Source of the DNA: Rhodocollybia butyracea
Lineage: Eukaryota > Basidiomycota > Agaricomycetes > Agaricales > Omphalotaceae
DNA length: 64,000 nt
NCBI GenBank assembly: GCA_015501585.1
Contig: JADNRY010000007.1
Coordinates: 496,001-560,000 of the forward strand
Direction of reading: 5' to 3'
Part shown: piece after piece, positions 1 through 9,527 of the stretch
Numbering within the stretch: the first letter of the stretch is position 1
Layout of the letters: each line of letters starts with the position of its first letter
Program-made: the position numbers and the translations under genes
The notes under the pieces: model-generated
Seen by the model: the letters and a program-made list of their open reading frames with translations, nothing else
Databases searched by the model: none
What the model was told of the DNA's origin: nothing

Positions 1-5
1 ACACC

Positions 6-1440
6 ATGTCTTCGCCAGTACAGATTCCTGGATCCATGGGATCGTTCACCGGGTCTGTTTCTCCTACAACCAGTACTACCATTCATGACCGGTTTGCAAA
101 AATCCTTCGTCAGGAAACTGACATCCGACAGCCTCGAGTTCTTCATCCTGTCGAAAATGAAGGCCTGAGACTGCTCATCCTCGAAAACATCAGCCTAGAA
201 GCAGTCAATGCTTTTAAAGCTCAGGGTTTACATGTAGATCACTACGCCAAAGCCATGTCGGAGGACGAACTCATCACAAAAATCGGCTCCTACCATGGCA
301 TCGGTATTCGTAGCAAAACAAAGATTACCGAAAAAGTAATCAAAGCCGCGACTAAGGTATGAGATCCATAGGCCTGCACATCCCCAGCTAACCTGATCAT
401 AGCTTCTTGTCATTGGCTGCTTCTGTATTGGAACAAACCAAGTTGACCTTAAAGCGGCTGCCTCTGCTGGAATTCCTGTATTCAACTCTCCCTTCTCTAA
501 CTCTCGCTCGGTCGCAGAGCTAGTCATGTCCGAACTCGTCGTCCTTTCCCGTCAGCTCTTTGAGCGTTCTTACGAACTCCGACAGGGACTTTGGAATAAG
601 CAGTCGAAAGGCTGCTGGGAGATTCGCGGAAAAACATTGGGTATAGTTGGTTATGGCCATATCGGCTCTCAGCTTTCAGTTTTGGCTGAGTCGTTCGGAA
701 TGCGGGTCGTCTTTTACGACGTGATTAACCTCATGCCTTTGGGTACGGCTCGACAGGTGGAGTCATTAGATGCCCTTCTTTCTGAGGCAGACTTTGTCAC
801 TCTTCATGTCCCCGAACTTCCCGAGACCATCAACATGATTTCTAGTGACCAGCTGGCGTTGATGAAGAAGGGCTCGTACCTTATCAATAACGCTCGAGGT
901 AAAGTCGTTGACATACCTGCTCTTATCGAGTCACTACAATCTGGCCATCTTGCCGGAGCCGCCATTGACGTCTTCCCTTCCGAACCTGGCTCCAACGGTG
1001 CACCCTTCGATGACCAAGTGAACCCATGGGCAAGCACTCTTCGCGCGCTACACAACGTGATTCTCACTCCTCACATTGGTGGATCTACGGAGGAGGCCCA
1101 GCGAATGATTGGCCAGGAGGTTTCTCAGGCTCTCATCCGTTACATTGGCCTTGGCTCAACCATCGGTGCTGTCAACTTTCCCGAAGTTGATCTGCGCGCT
1201 ATCACTGAAGAGGCTGGTCATGTGCGTGTCTGCTATGTGCACAAAAACCAGCCCGGTGTGCTCAGACAGGTTAATGAAGCCTTTGAGCCTTACAACGTGG
1301 AAAAGCAATACTCGGACTCGAAAGGCGATGTGGCATATCTCATGGCTGATATCGCCCATGTTAGCCCCACCGACGTTACACATCTCCAGGAAACTATCAG
1401 GCGTACAAACGCCAACATCCTCACGCGTCTCCTCGCTTAA
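6..1440 (+). CDS. SER3: D-3-phosphoglycerate dehydrogenase
   Basis: Catalyses the first committed step of serine synthesis, oxidising 3-phosphoglycerate to 3-phosphohydroxypyruvate with NAD+ in the cytosol. There are two exons, 6-356 and 403-1440, joined in frame across a 46-bp GT-AG intron. They encode 462 aa, close to yeast Ser3 (about 469 aa). The Rossmann nucleotide-binding loop reads GIVGYGHIGSQ, followed by the conserved NNARG segment with the catalytic arginine and by HIGGSTEEAQ carrying the catalytic histidine. The C-terminus is an ACT domain (about residues 390-462, around HKNQPGVLRQVNEAF), the serine-feedback module of this family. The ATG at 6 gives a short N-terminal extension typical of fungal forms. 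The gene lies tail to tail with RAD51. Identification is secure. Confidence 0.96.
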
Positions 1441-1647
1441 AAATAATCTATCACTACCTAAAATGGCTGTTTACTAGAGCTTGGCCTTTCATATTAACCA
1501 TTCAACTGGACTGTTTTCAAGCATAATACTCCATGTATGATTATTCCGGAAGTAACTGTACAATCTTTGTCTTTGAACCCATACCCCACGACACGATACA
1601 TATTAGAAGGAAGTGTCTAAAATTCAGCTGCAGACGAATAAGAGGGT

Positions 1648-2922
1648 TCATACTTCCTCCTCTGGATCACCAACACCACTCGCGAGAATAGCAAAATGAG
1701 TCTCCATTTCTGGGAGACAAGGAGAATCATATATCTTACAAGACCGTGTATTGCCTCTAGATTTCTTGAGTTGCAGCCTGGGGTACACCTTAGAAAAGAC
1801 CGGTACGAAGATACAATTTAATACTCACCGAGTTGTGGAAGCATGAGCCATTATGTTACCTCCGATGGGCTTCTTCTCATTTCCGGCATACGGTCCAGCG
1901 GCAGCGTCTGGGCTGGACATGACTTGATTGGTGACGACTACAGCAATTCCGAACTAAAACAAGTGGAATAAGGTCTGAATGCCGGCACGATCAACAAAAC
2001 GAACCTCATCCGCTAAACGCTGCAATGTTCGCAAGAATTTCCCAAGATGGTTCTGACGGGAGGACAGTTCACCACGGCCACTAAAGTCCGTACGATATAG
2101 AGCAGTGCAAGAATCGACGATAAGGAGACAAAATCTATAAACAATCAGATAAGAACATGCATACATGTGTAAAATTACACACCTAGACTCTGACATCAAC
2201 GCGCTGGCATTGGTCAAGAGAGAATTCTGATGATCGGCGTTGTACGCTCTAGCATAAGCAACGTTATCCAGAACCTCTTCGCCGTTGAGACCGTATCGTT
2301 CGGCGACAGCCAAAAGACGAACAGGACGAAATGTACCCTCGGTGTCGATGTACAAGCATTTACCTTCTCCACCTCCCATACTAACGGGAAGCTGACAGGT
2401 GACGGCGAGGGTATGGCATATTTGAGATTTTCCGGTTCGAAATTCACCAAACAGCTCAGTAATCGCTCCGGTCTCGATACCGCCTGTGGACTTTGGTTGA
2501 GAGACACGACCAGAAGAGCGTTAACATACCTCCAAGAAGAGCATCGAGCTGCTTCGATCCTGTCGTAATGTGTACTAGTTCTGAACGACGTGCATGAACC
2601 TCGGTAGCGCTCTGAAAGCCGAGAGGAACAATTTTTTGGGCTGTTTAGGGAGCATGAGTTCGGGAGCAGTTTTCTGGGTAGTATACGTGCCTTCAGCTAA
2701 AATTTTATCTGCTTTCTGCTCAGATATTCCCTTAATAGTGATCAGGTGCTTCTTGGGGGTGAATGCGACTGACTCGACGGTATTGAGTCCAGCTTCTGAT
2801 AGTTTTTTGATGTCGTTGGGATGAATTCCTGCCTCCTGAAGCTTTGCGACTAGAAGAGGACCAGAAAACTGATAGTCTTCGTCGTTTTCTGGGACTTGGG
2901 AATCCTGAGGAGCTTGGGACAT
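1648..2922 (-). CDS. RAD51: DNA recombinase RAD51
   Basis: ATP-dependent strand-exchange protein of homologous recombination, forming nuclear filaments on single-stranded DNA. Six exons encode 342 aa, the usual Rad51 length. Introns are at 2641-2690, 2484-2529, 2135-2182, 1954-2004 and 1778-1828. An N-terminal helix-hairpin-helix region ([17 protein letters not shown]) is followed by the RecA core with Walker [19 protein letters not shown], Walker B LLIVDS and [16 protein letters not shown]. The first intron (2641-2690) must use a GC donor (AAG|GCACGT) to restore the conserved [11 protein letters not shown]; the GT four bases further on breaks the frame. An ACGCGT box lies 40 bp upstream of the ATG. 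The gene is divergent from the F-box gene, 243 bp apart. Confidence 0.97.
2641..2690 (-). other. GC-AG intron in RAD51
   Basis: A 50-bp intron with donor AAG|GCACGT and acceptor AACAG. It joins AEA to QKIVPLGFQ, the conserved Rad51 sequence. The alternative GT donor gives a frameshift. Confidence 0.8.
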
Positions 2923-2961
2923 CGTGGTTGTAGAAAGAAGAGGATTATAACTAAGTCATCA

Positions 2962-2967
2962 ACGCGT
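2962..2967 (-). promoter_or_regulatory. MCB-type ACGCGT box upstream of RAD51
   Basis: A palindromic ACGCGT lies 40 bp before the RAD51 start codon. MBF binds this hexamer in yeasts to drive G1/S transcription, and yeast RAD51 is among the targets. Function here is inferred from sequence and position. Confidence 0.5.
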
Positions 2968-3165
2968 CACATACACAAAGCCTCGTGATCGTGCACGATC
3001 GCTTCTCACGGACTCTTGTGACTTAAATAACATCTATTCTCGATTTTCGATTTACTTATAACCCCCCTGTTTTCTTGTCATTAGCTTCATTTGAATCCCA
3101 GGAAAACACCGAAGGTACCTATCGCTATATGCGTCCTCGACTGGCTCAATCCGTTCTATATCTAG

Positions 3166-4521
3166 ATGCAGCATCATACCTCCAATTTCTTTGATATTCT
3201 CCCAAACGAATTGATTGCGGACATTTTCTTCTTTGCACGGGATATGCCCTTTTCCCATCATATACCACTTCCTGTTGTTGTTTCATACGTCTGTCGTCGT
3301 TTCAGGGATGTGGCTCTCAGTTCGCCGCAGTTGTGGACTTTGATCAATTTATCCTCAGAGAGGAGTTTTTCTTTTGCACCACTGTTCATCGATCGTTCCA
3401 AACCACTGCTTCTGGATCTGAACATTTCAACAGATTTTGAAAAGACAGATGTCTCTTCATTATCATCGGAGATAACAGGTCGTGCTTGTTCGATTCATAT
3501 TCGGCTAGACTACCTAACCGAATACCACGACTACTGCAAGGTTCTGGCTTCAAATCCTGTCACAAACCTCACCACTCTAACATTAGAGTCATGCTATTCC
3601 AAATTGGATTGGGTTTGTCGTCATCCGACTGTTCATTTCCCCGTCGTGAAGGACGCAGTGTCATTGCGGTCCATGTCGCTCAAGGGAACTTGCTCACAGA
3701 TAGCTCCTCCTCTATGCGGCCTCACCCATCTTGAGATCCATGAATTCTCCCCTACATTTCCAGAGTTCTGCAGTGTGTTCGCTTCGAATCCAAACCTTTC
3801 TACTCTTTGCTTGCCCAAATTCTTACCAGTCGACTGGGAAGAGTATTCACCCATCGACGCATCGTCGTTACGATCGTTGTCAATTGGTTGTTCTATGCAT
3901 TGGGGAACTGGGATGTGCAAATGTATGCTATCAGCGTTGCAGTTGGAAAACTTGGAGTATCTCGAAATTTACGGGAATCTTAGCGAGCACGTCGCTAATC
4001 ACTTTTCTCGCAATAATGGCCTGCAGAAAGTCAGAACGTTGCGCCTTGCTGACGTGCGAATGGAGGATCTACGCGAGTGCGCTGCGGCCTTGGAGGGCGT
4101 TACCCGAGTTGAGTTAGCAGATGTAGTGGGGTTCATTTTCTTTCTGAAGACTCCTTCCGCTGCAGACGAGGTACTCTATTTCCCGAAGTTGAACTCTCTC
4201 ATCTACGATGACATTGACCTTATGAACGAACGGGAAGTCAATATCATTTGTTCCAGGGGCATTACAGGTCTATCTCGCGTAGAAATCCCGGTGGTTCTCC
4301 AGGACTTCTCGAACGAAGATATGGAGGCGAAGCTCAGAGCATCTGGGATCGATATGGTTTTTATCGACACCAACGATTTCCCGGGTCTGTTGCGTTTAAC
4401 ATACGAGTCTGAATATGACGATACAGATTCGGATGCAGAAGACTTTTGGCAGGCGTCGGATGATTATGACTACGACGAGGATGACGATTTTGATGATGAA
4501 TGGGATGAAGAAGAATATTGA
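3166..4521 (+). CDS. F-box protein with acidic C-terminal tail
   Basis: A single-exon 451-aa protein. Residues about 9-55 (DILPNELIADIFFFARDM, then VVVSYVCRRFRDVALSSPQLW) match the F-box-like motif of the expanded agaricomycete family. The middle is leucine-rich, consistent with irregular LRR-like substrate-recognition repeats (SLRSLSIGC, LENLEYLEI, KVRTLRLADV). The last 40 residues or so are almost entirely Asp/Glu plus Tyr. The F-box would bind Skp1 in an SCF ubiquitin ligase; the substrate is unknown. I do not recognise a specific orthologue. The start is the first ATG of the open frame, directly before the F-box. Confidence 0.85.
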   Translation: MQHHTSNFFDILPNELIADIFFFARDMPFSHHIPLPVVVSYVCRRFRDVALSSPQLWTLINLSSERSFSFAPLFIDRSKPLLLDLNISTDFEKTDVSSLSSEITGRACSIHIRLDYLTEYHDYCKVLASNPVTNLTTLTLESCYSKLDWVCRHPTVHFPVVKDAVSLRSMSLKGTCSQIAPPLCGLTHLEIHEFSPTFPEFCSVFASNPNLSTLCLPKFLPVDWEEYSPIDASSLRSLSIGCSMHWGTGMCKCMLSALQLENLEYLEIYGNLSEHVANHFSRNNGLQKVRTLRLADVRMEDLRECAAALEGVTRVELADVVGFIFFLKTPSAADEVLYFPKLNSLIYDDIDLMNEREVNIICSRGITGLSRVEIPVVLQDFSNEDMEAKLRASGIDMVFIDTNDFPGLLRLTYESEYDDTDSDAEDFWQASDDYDYDEDDDFDDEWDEEEY

Positions 4522-4645
4522 CCAAGTCAAAAGTTATTTCTTCGATGGTCGGATCGGACAATGTACAGAGACAAATCTCAAAACTATACATACATAATAG
4601 ACAAATTGACAATGTAAGAAAGATTTTCAATTGATTGTACTCGTA

Positions 4646-5570
4646 CTACTGCTGGTGAGCCTTGCCCAATGTCTGCTCAAAAAAGTCTACAGCTTTTGTA
4701 TCCAACATTACGCGAGGCCATTTCAACATGTCATATATGTTGACCTGTTTGCTAGTGGTTAATCGCACCATAGGTACGTTTCGCATTGCTCTCTGGAGCA
4801 TGATTGGCGCCTCATCCTCTCCAGTGATGAATAGCGTGTTCTTGAGCTTCAGCGCTTCAATCTTCCGCGCCAGCTCCCGTGTTTTACCAGTGGGCCAATC
4901 TAAAGTCTCCATAACCCCAAGATTGCTATCCTGCACCTTGGAACTCAACGCTACTCGCATACCCATTTGAATCACTTTTCTTGGGAGTTTTGTGCTAAAG
5001 TCGCGTGGTTTAGGACCGAATGCTACACCTCCACCTCGTAGCATGGGACTCTGCGCGTCACCAAGACGCGCTCGACCGCTTCCCTTCTGAGGTCTTATCT
5101 TCCTGCCTGATCCACGAACTTCACCTCGGGTCTTGGTGTTAGCCGAGCCTTGTCGAAGAGAATCACGGTATTGGATGACACAAAGATGAAGAATGTCACG
5201 ACGAATAGGTTGATGGAATACCGTTGGATTTAGAGCAACTAACTGATCCTCTGCCTGTTCCTTGGAATGGAGCGGTGTAGTAAGGGAGACATAGACTGGT
5301 CGAGAGACAGGAAGGGCTGAACAGGGTATTTCAGAGCTTCCTTTACCGCAAAGTGATAATGCTTACCACTTCAGAGATGGCGAAGACTGGAGGGGGGGAG
5401 CAGCAGCTCGTTTGAGTTTGAGTTGGGTGACTTTTGTCAACGAAGGCCCAAAACGACGTATTCTGCCGTGTTTCAGTGTATTTTTTGCAAGAGCTTGGAG
5501 CCTTGGCAGCTAAAACCATGTTAGAAACGTTAACATCAAGTGTGTACCAGCATACCGTAGACTTCAGCAT
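4646..5570 (-). CDS. YML6: Mitochondrial large-subunit ribosomal protein uL4m
   Basis: Mitochondrial ribosome protein of the L4 family. The core reads TKTRGEVRGSGRKIRPQKGSGRAR, with the conserved RGGG and FGPKPRDFS blocks following, and a C-terminal part ending near position 4646. The N-terminus is basic and leucine-rich (MLKSTLPRLQALAKNTL), as expected for a mitochondrial presequence. The first exon is only 15 nt (MLKST). The second junction is uncertain: the frame best fits an intron of about 30 bp (GTAAGC...GGAAG), shorter than others here, so the donor may lie upstream or a base may be missing near the C7 run at about 5391. It is divergent from RPS16, 224 bp away. Confidence 0.9.
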
Positions 5571-5794
5571 GGAACTTTGAAGATGAGTGCAAATTCAAGC
5601 CGCTTAGTCAGTAATCGGCAATAATATGTCATGTGATAGAGCATTAGTAATACTAGTCAGTCGTGTGGCTTGCTTCTTCTTTTCTCATCGTAGGACGACT
5701 TCAAGACAAAGGTTTGTTGTCGCTGTTGCTGGCCATTATTGAATCTCATCTTTACTATAGAGACACCGACCCACCCCCCGTCTTTTCTATCAAA

Positions 5795-6321
5795 ATGGCA
5801 TCCACAAAAGCCGTTCAAACATTTGGCAAAAAGAAGGTAACTTCACTCGCCCATCCCATCTACTGTTATTGATTATCTTAACTAGACTGCCACCGCCGTC
5901 GCCCACGCAAAAGAAGGTCGTGGACTTATTAGAATCAATGGCTCCCCAATCAACCTTGTGCAGCCCGAAATCATGCGCTTGAAAGTATACGAACCTGTAC
6001 TTGTCGCAGGCGAGGATAGCTTTGCGCCTATGGACATTCGTGTTCGTGTAAAGGGAGGAGGACATACTTCTCAAGTATATGCTATTCGCCAGGCTATCGC
6101 GAAAGCCCTGGTTGCCTACCATGCCAAATTTTCGGATGCGTACAGTGCGATGGAGTTGAAAAAGAAGTTGGTTGCCTACGACCGAACACTTTTGATTGCA
6201 GACCCGAGGCGGATGGAACCGAAGAAGTTTGGAGGTTCAGGTGCTCGTGCTCGCAGACAAAAGAGGTATGGATATTTTGCTGCAAATCTCCTTTGCTCAT
6301 TTTGTTTTCAGTTACCGTTAA
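5795..6321 (+). CDS. RPS16: 40S ribosomal protein S16 (uS9)
   Basis: Small-subunit cytosolic ribosomal protein whose C-terminal tail reaches the decoding centre. Three exons (5795-5836, 5886-6265, 6312-6321) encode exactly 143 aa, the yeast length. Recognisable blocks are [58 protein letters not shown] and the universal C-terminus KRSYR. The final exon holds only 10 nt, carrying the last Ser-Tyr-Arg and stop. The pyrimidine-rich tract at 5670-5690 upstream is typical of ribosomal protein promoters. Confidence 0.98.
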
Positions 6322-6692
6322 ACGGCTCGTACTTGTATTATTTCCACCATGTTTACTTTACTTGCTTTATGCTATGCACATGGTACTATGATATTTTCAT
6401 GGATCTTGTCGCTGAGCGCCAAATAAGCGCTAAATCACTCAATAGAAGGCGCCTAACATCCTAGCGCGTCGCGTCAGGTCGCGTCAATGAAGACCACTTT
6501 CATGTAGTGATTGTTGGCTTTGTCTGTCTTGAGATGTTGAAGATCTTTTAAACCTTTTGGATTCTTTGGGCCATGTGCAACTGGCACGTGTTACAGTCCT
6601 TTAGCTGAGCTGAGCTTTAATATAATAAGTCTTCACCAATCTGAGGTCCTTTGCATTGTCCTTTCTACATCATTGAACGAACGTTCAGCTTA
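6322..6692. other. Intergenic spacer, no gene seen
   Basis: This is the 3' untranslated region of RPS16 and the promoter of the BRCT gene. It holds a short direct repeat CGCGTC(A) around 6465-6487. I see no RNA gene or coding segment. Confidence 0.5.
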
Positions 6693-8757
6693 ATGAACGC
6701 CTTCGCAGCGCCCGGGCTTTCGAAAGTTGGTGATTCGCGTAAATCCAATATAGAGGACCCTGAGCTCGAGGCTGCTGATGAATCGTTAGTGATCCAAATT
6801 TTTCTCTTCTTTGTCCATAAGCATCTCATTTTTGCAGACAATTCCTTCCTCCTCGATTAATGCGTCGCGATTATCGCTCCCCGAATGAGCCTCACAGTCC
6901 TTCAGATCAGTCTTCTTTCCAGTCGAACGCTTTTAACGTTCCCACATCGCATACTTCTTCTCAAACACCCGATTCATCTCGCGGAAACACCGCTGAACCC
7001 TCTTATGCACAGCAGAATGTGCATCATCCTTCTCAGCAGATGCCTATGGCTCCATCTTTTGGGCAGCCTGGTCCTGTGTTGCCTTCTCCGTTTCCTTTCG
7101 ACCAGCAGCTTTTGCCTCAGATCATTTCCAATCCCATCCAAAGTCAGAATTTCCTCATGGCCCTGGCAGATGTATATAGAAACAATATGCAGAACAATAT
7201 GCAGATGAATTTTTCCGCCAGCACCAACGTTACACAGGCCCAACCGCTTCACAGTGGAAGCAGCTTGGGCCATTCATCAGCAGTCAAAGTCGAGGAGTCC
7301 TCTGGAGATGTATGGCACTCTTCTGAACCCCCGAACTCTTCATCGTCTTCACAGAAAGGCAAGCGAAGAGCAGCTTCTCCAGATTCCGCCAATGCCTTGT
7401 CTTCTCGCAAAGGCAAACGAAAGGCGATCTCGCCTTCTCCAGACCATTCTCTTTCGAATCCACCTGACGAGATACTCACACGAAATGGAAAGAGCCTTGT
7501 CTTTTTTGTTCAAGTGGACCTCAGCCAAAGACATGACCTTGTTAATAAAATCAAAGTGAGTAAAACTTAATCAGTAAATAACCTTTTGTGCTAAATACAT
7601 ATACATCAGAAACATGGTGGGATTATTACGCCCGATCACAACGTCGCAGATTTTTCTATCCTTTCCCCAAAATCTAAAACATTCTCAGCATTATTCAAAG
7701 CAGTCAAGGGCCCTGCTATCTCGACCACGTTCATCCATGATTGCGTTGAAAAAGGAAGGCTACTTCATATTGGTCTTACTTCCAAATATCTTGTGGAAGC
7801 TCCCCGAAAGTTGACCAGACAGTCGTCGGACAGTTTCGTACAAAAGAAGAAAACAAAGCTTGAAGCTAGGTCTATCGAAGAGCATACCCAAACAAAGAAA
7901 CCAAAGTTTGAAACTGCACGAGTGGTTAAGGTGGAACCAGCAGTGGTCAAAAAGCGAGTCGCGTCTGCCCACAAGCCTGCATCTGCCGAGCTTAAAGCAC
8001 AGAAATATATTCCGAGTTATCCACCTTCACCTCCTCCTCCTCCTGAAAGCAGTAGGATTCTGTGGAATAGCGGAAAATACCAATACACTGCTTCGGAACG
8101 CGAATACGTTGGCACCCTTGTTAAATGTTTGTTTGAGCGGGATCATCAGATGAGCATGACAGAGATTGCCAAACACCTCCATCGAAAGGTAAATATCTTC
8201 TCTTAAATGGGTTGGGACTTAGTTCTCATTTTTGGTTCAAAGATGCCGCACCATCCACTAAGGTCCTGGGAGACGACGCTGACCGGACAACTACGCGAAG
8301 TCGTCGACCTGGCACGCAAGCGAGCCGGAATAGCTTTCCGAAAAAAGCAGTACAATGAAGAGAGATGTGGTAGACAACAACCTGTCGCTTCGAGCTCCTC
8401 TGAAGTTGCTCATAAATCTGCGAAACGACCAAAGCTGGACGCAGAAGATTCGATGGGACGAGATTTTGGTCAGGTCAATGTGGAAGATCCAGAGGAACGA
8501 GATCTTCGTTTTGTTACTCAATTTTTCACCGGAGGCGGAGCAGAAGGGATCGACGAAGACGATGACGAAAACAGATCTGAACTGTGGGTACGTCTGCATG
8601 AACAGGTAAGTGCAGTTATAGCTTCTTATAGCAATTGTTGATGTCTGTTCAGGCCAAATGGCGAACATCCAGTTCATGGGAAGAGTTCTACGAAGAGCAT
8701 CATGAGGAGATTAAGCGCCGTTTTGGTGAAATAATGGGCCAGGAAACAGAAGAGTAG
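6693..8757 (+). CDS. BRCT and Myb-like domain protein, Rap1-like
   Basis: Five exons (6693-6784, 6838-7555, 7610-8188, 8243-8605, 8653-8757) encode 618 aa. The N-terminal 170 residues are Ser/Gln/Pro-rich and probably disordered, followed by basic GKRRA and RKGKRKA clusters that could be nuclear signals. A BRCT domain follows (about 235-315): SLVFFVQVDLSQRHDLV, then KHGG, then TTFIHDCVEKGRLL with its Trp position replaced. After a linker is a Myb-like region starting KYQYTASEREYVGTLV and ending MPHHPLRSWETTL, the layout of the Rap1 Myb domain. A second SW-containing segment (SSWEEFYEEHHEEIKRR) ends the protein. BRCT plus Myb suggests a telomere or chromatin factor of the Rap1 type; orthology is inference. 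An in-frame ATG at 6651 is an alternative start. Confidence 0.75.
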
Positions 8758-8831
8758 CTGAATCTTGCGAAGTATTCTTATTTCCGTATTTTTGATATCA
8801 CATTATGAGCTTCCGCACTATAACATAAAGA

Positions 8832-9455
8832 TTATGATGATTGAGAAGGTGGGCTCAAGTCTAATGGCCTTTTCAAAAACTTGTTGCGCTGCTCGTCTGA
8901 CAATATCTTCTCTCCCGTCCCTGTAAATGCTCCTACTCTGTCGAAGATGCCCACAGTGGTGCCAAGGAATGCACAACCTCCGATAGCAACCGGTAATGAA
9001 CGGGCTTGAGAAACCAGTATTAGGGTGTTTTAACAAGCGAACTTTCCGGATAACATACCCCGTATTCCAGCTAGGAAACCCGCTGCACAAGCACCTGCTG
9101 CTCCGTTGAGGGGATCCTCCGTCTGACGCAAGTTTGCGACTGTAGCCTCGGTAAACGCAAACGCAGCGCCCATTGCCGCTAGAACAAATTCAGAACGATC
9201 TAAATGAACCTGAAGAGAAATCAGAGTGTACCAAAAAATGTAATTGTGCCTCCAGTTCGAGTGAACACACCAGCGGCTCCAGCTGAATGTTGTCCAAGAG
9301 CATTTTGAAGAGTGCTATAAACAAGTCCAAGTGATCCTGTCGTAAAACCTTGTCCATAAACATCCAAAGATTAATTTCAAACAACACAGACCAGCTTGCA
9401 GGCCAAGTTTTGTGGCATTGTTTAATGCCGGTTTTGGCTCAAAGCTGTCTGGCAT
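8832..9455 (-). CDS. Complex I subunit NDUFA11 (B14.7)
   Basis: Accessory membrane subunit of mitochondrial NADH:ubiquinone oxidoreductase, Tim17/22/23-like fold. Four exons can be joined in frame: MPDSFEPKPALNNATKLG, FTTGSLGLVYSTLQNALGQ, AAMGAAFAFTEATVANLR with GAAGACAAGFLAGIR, and LPVAIGGCAFLGTTVGIFD. The stop is at 8832. The glycine/alanine-rich helices and the ATVANLR signature are characteristic. The first intron is 9349-9391. It is head to head with the EED-like gene, start codons 72 bp apart, so the two probably share a promoter. Confidence 0.9.
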
Positions 9456-9527
9456 GACGGAAAGAAGGAAGATTAGATTTCTCACGTTACGACTTATTGC
9501 TCACTTCTATGTCCTACACCGAAAATT

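Noticed and set aside
2230..2568. 112-codon open frame opposite RAD51
   Set aside because: It lies fully within RAD51 exons and introns on the other strand and has no domain features.
6693..8757. CRISPR, phage or toxin systems
   Set aside because: No array, integrase or toxin-like gene anywhere in the window; all content is fungal nuclear.
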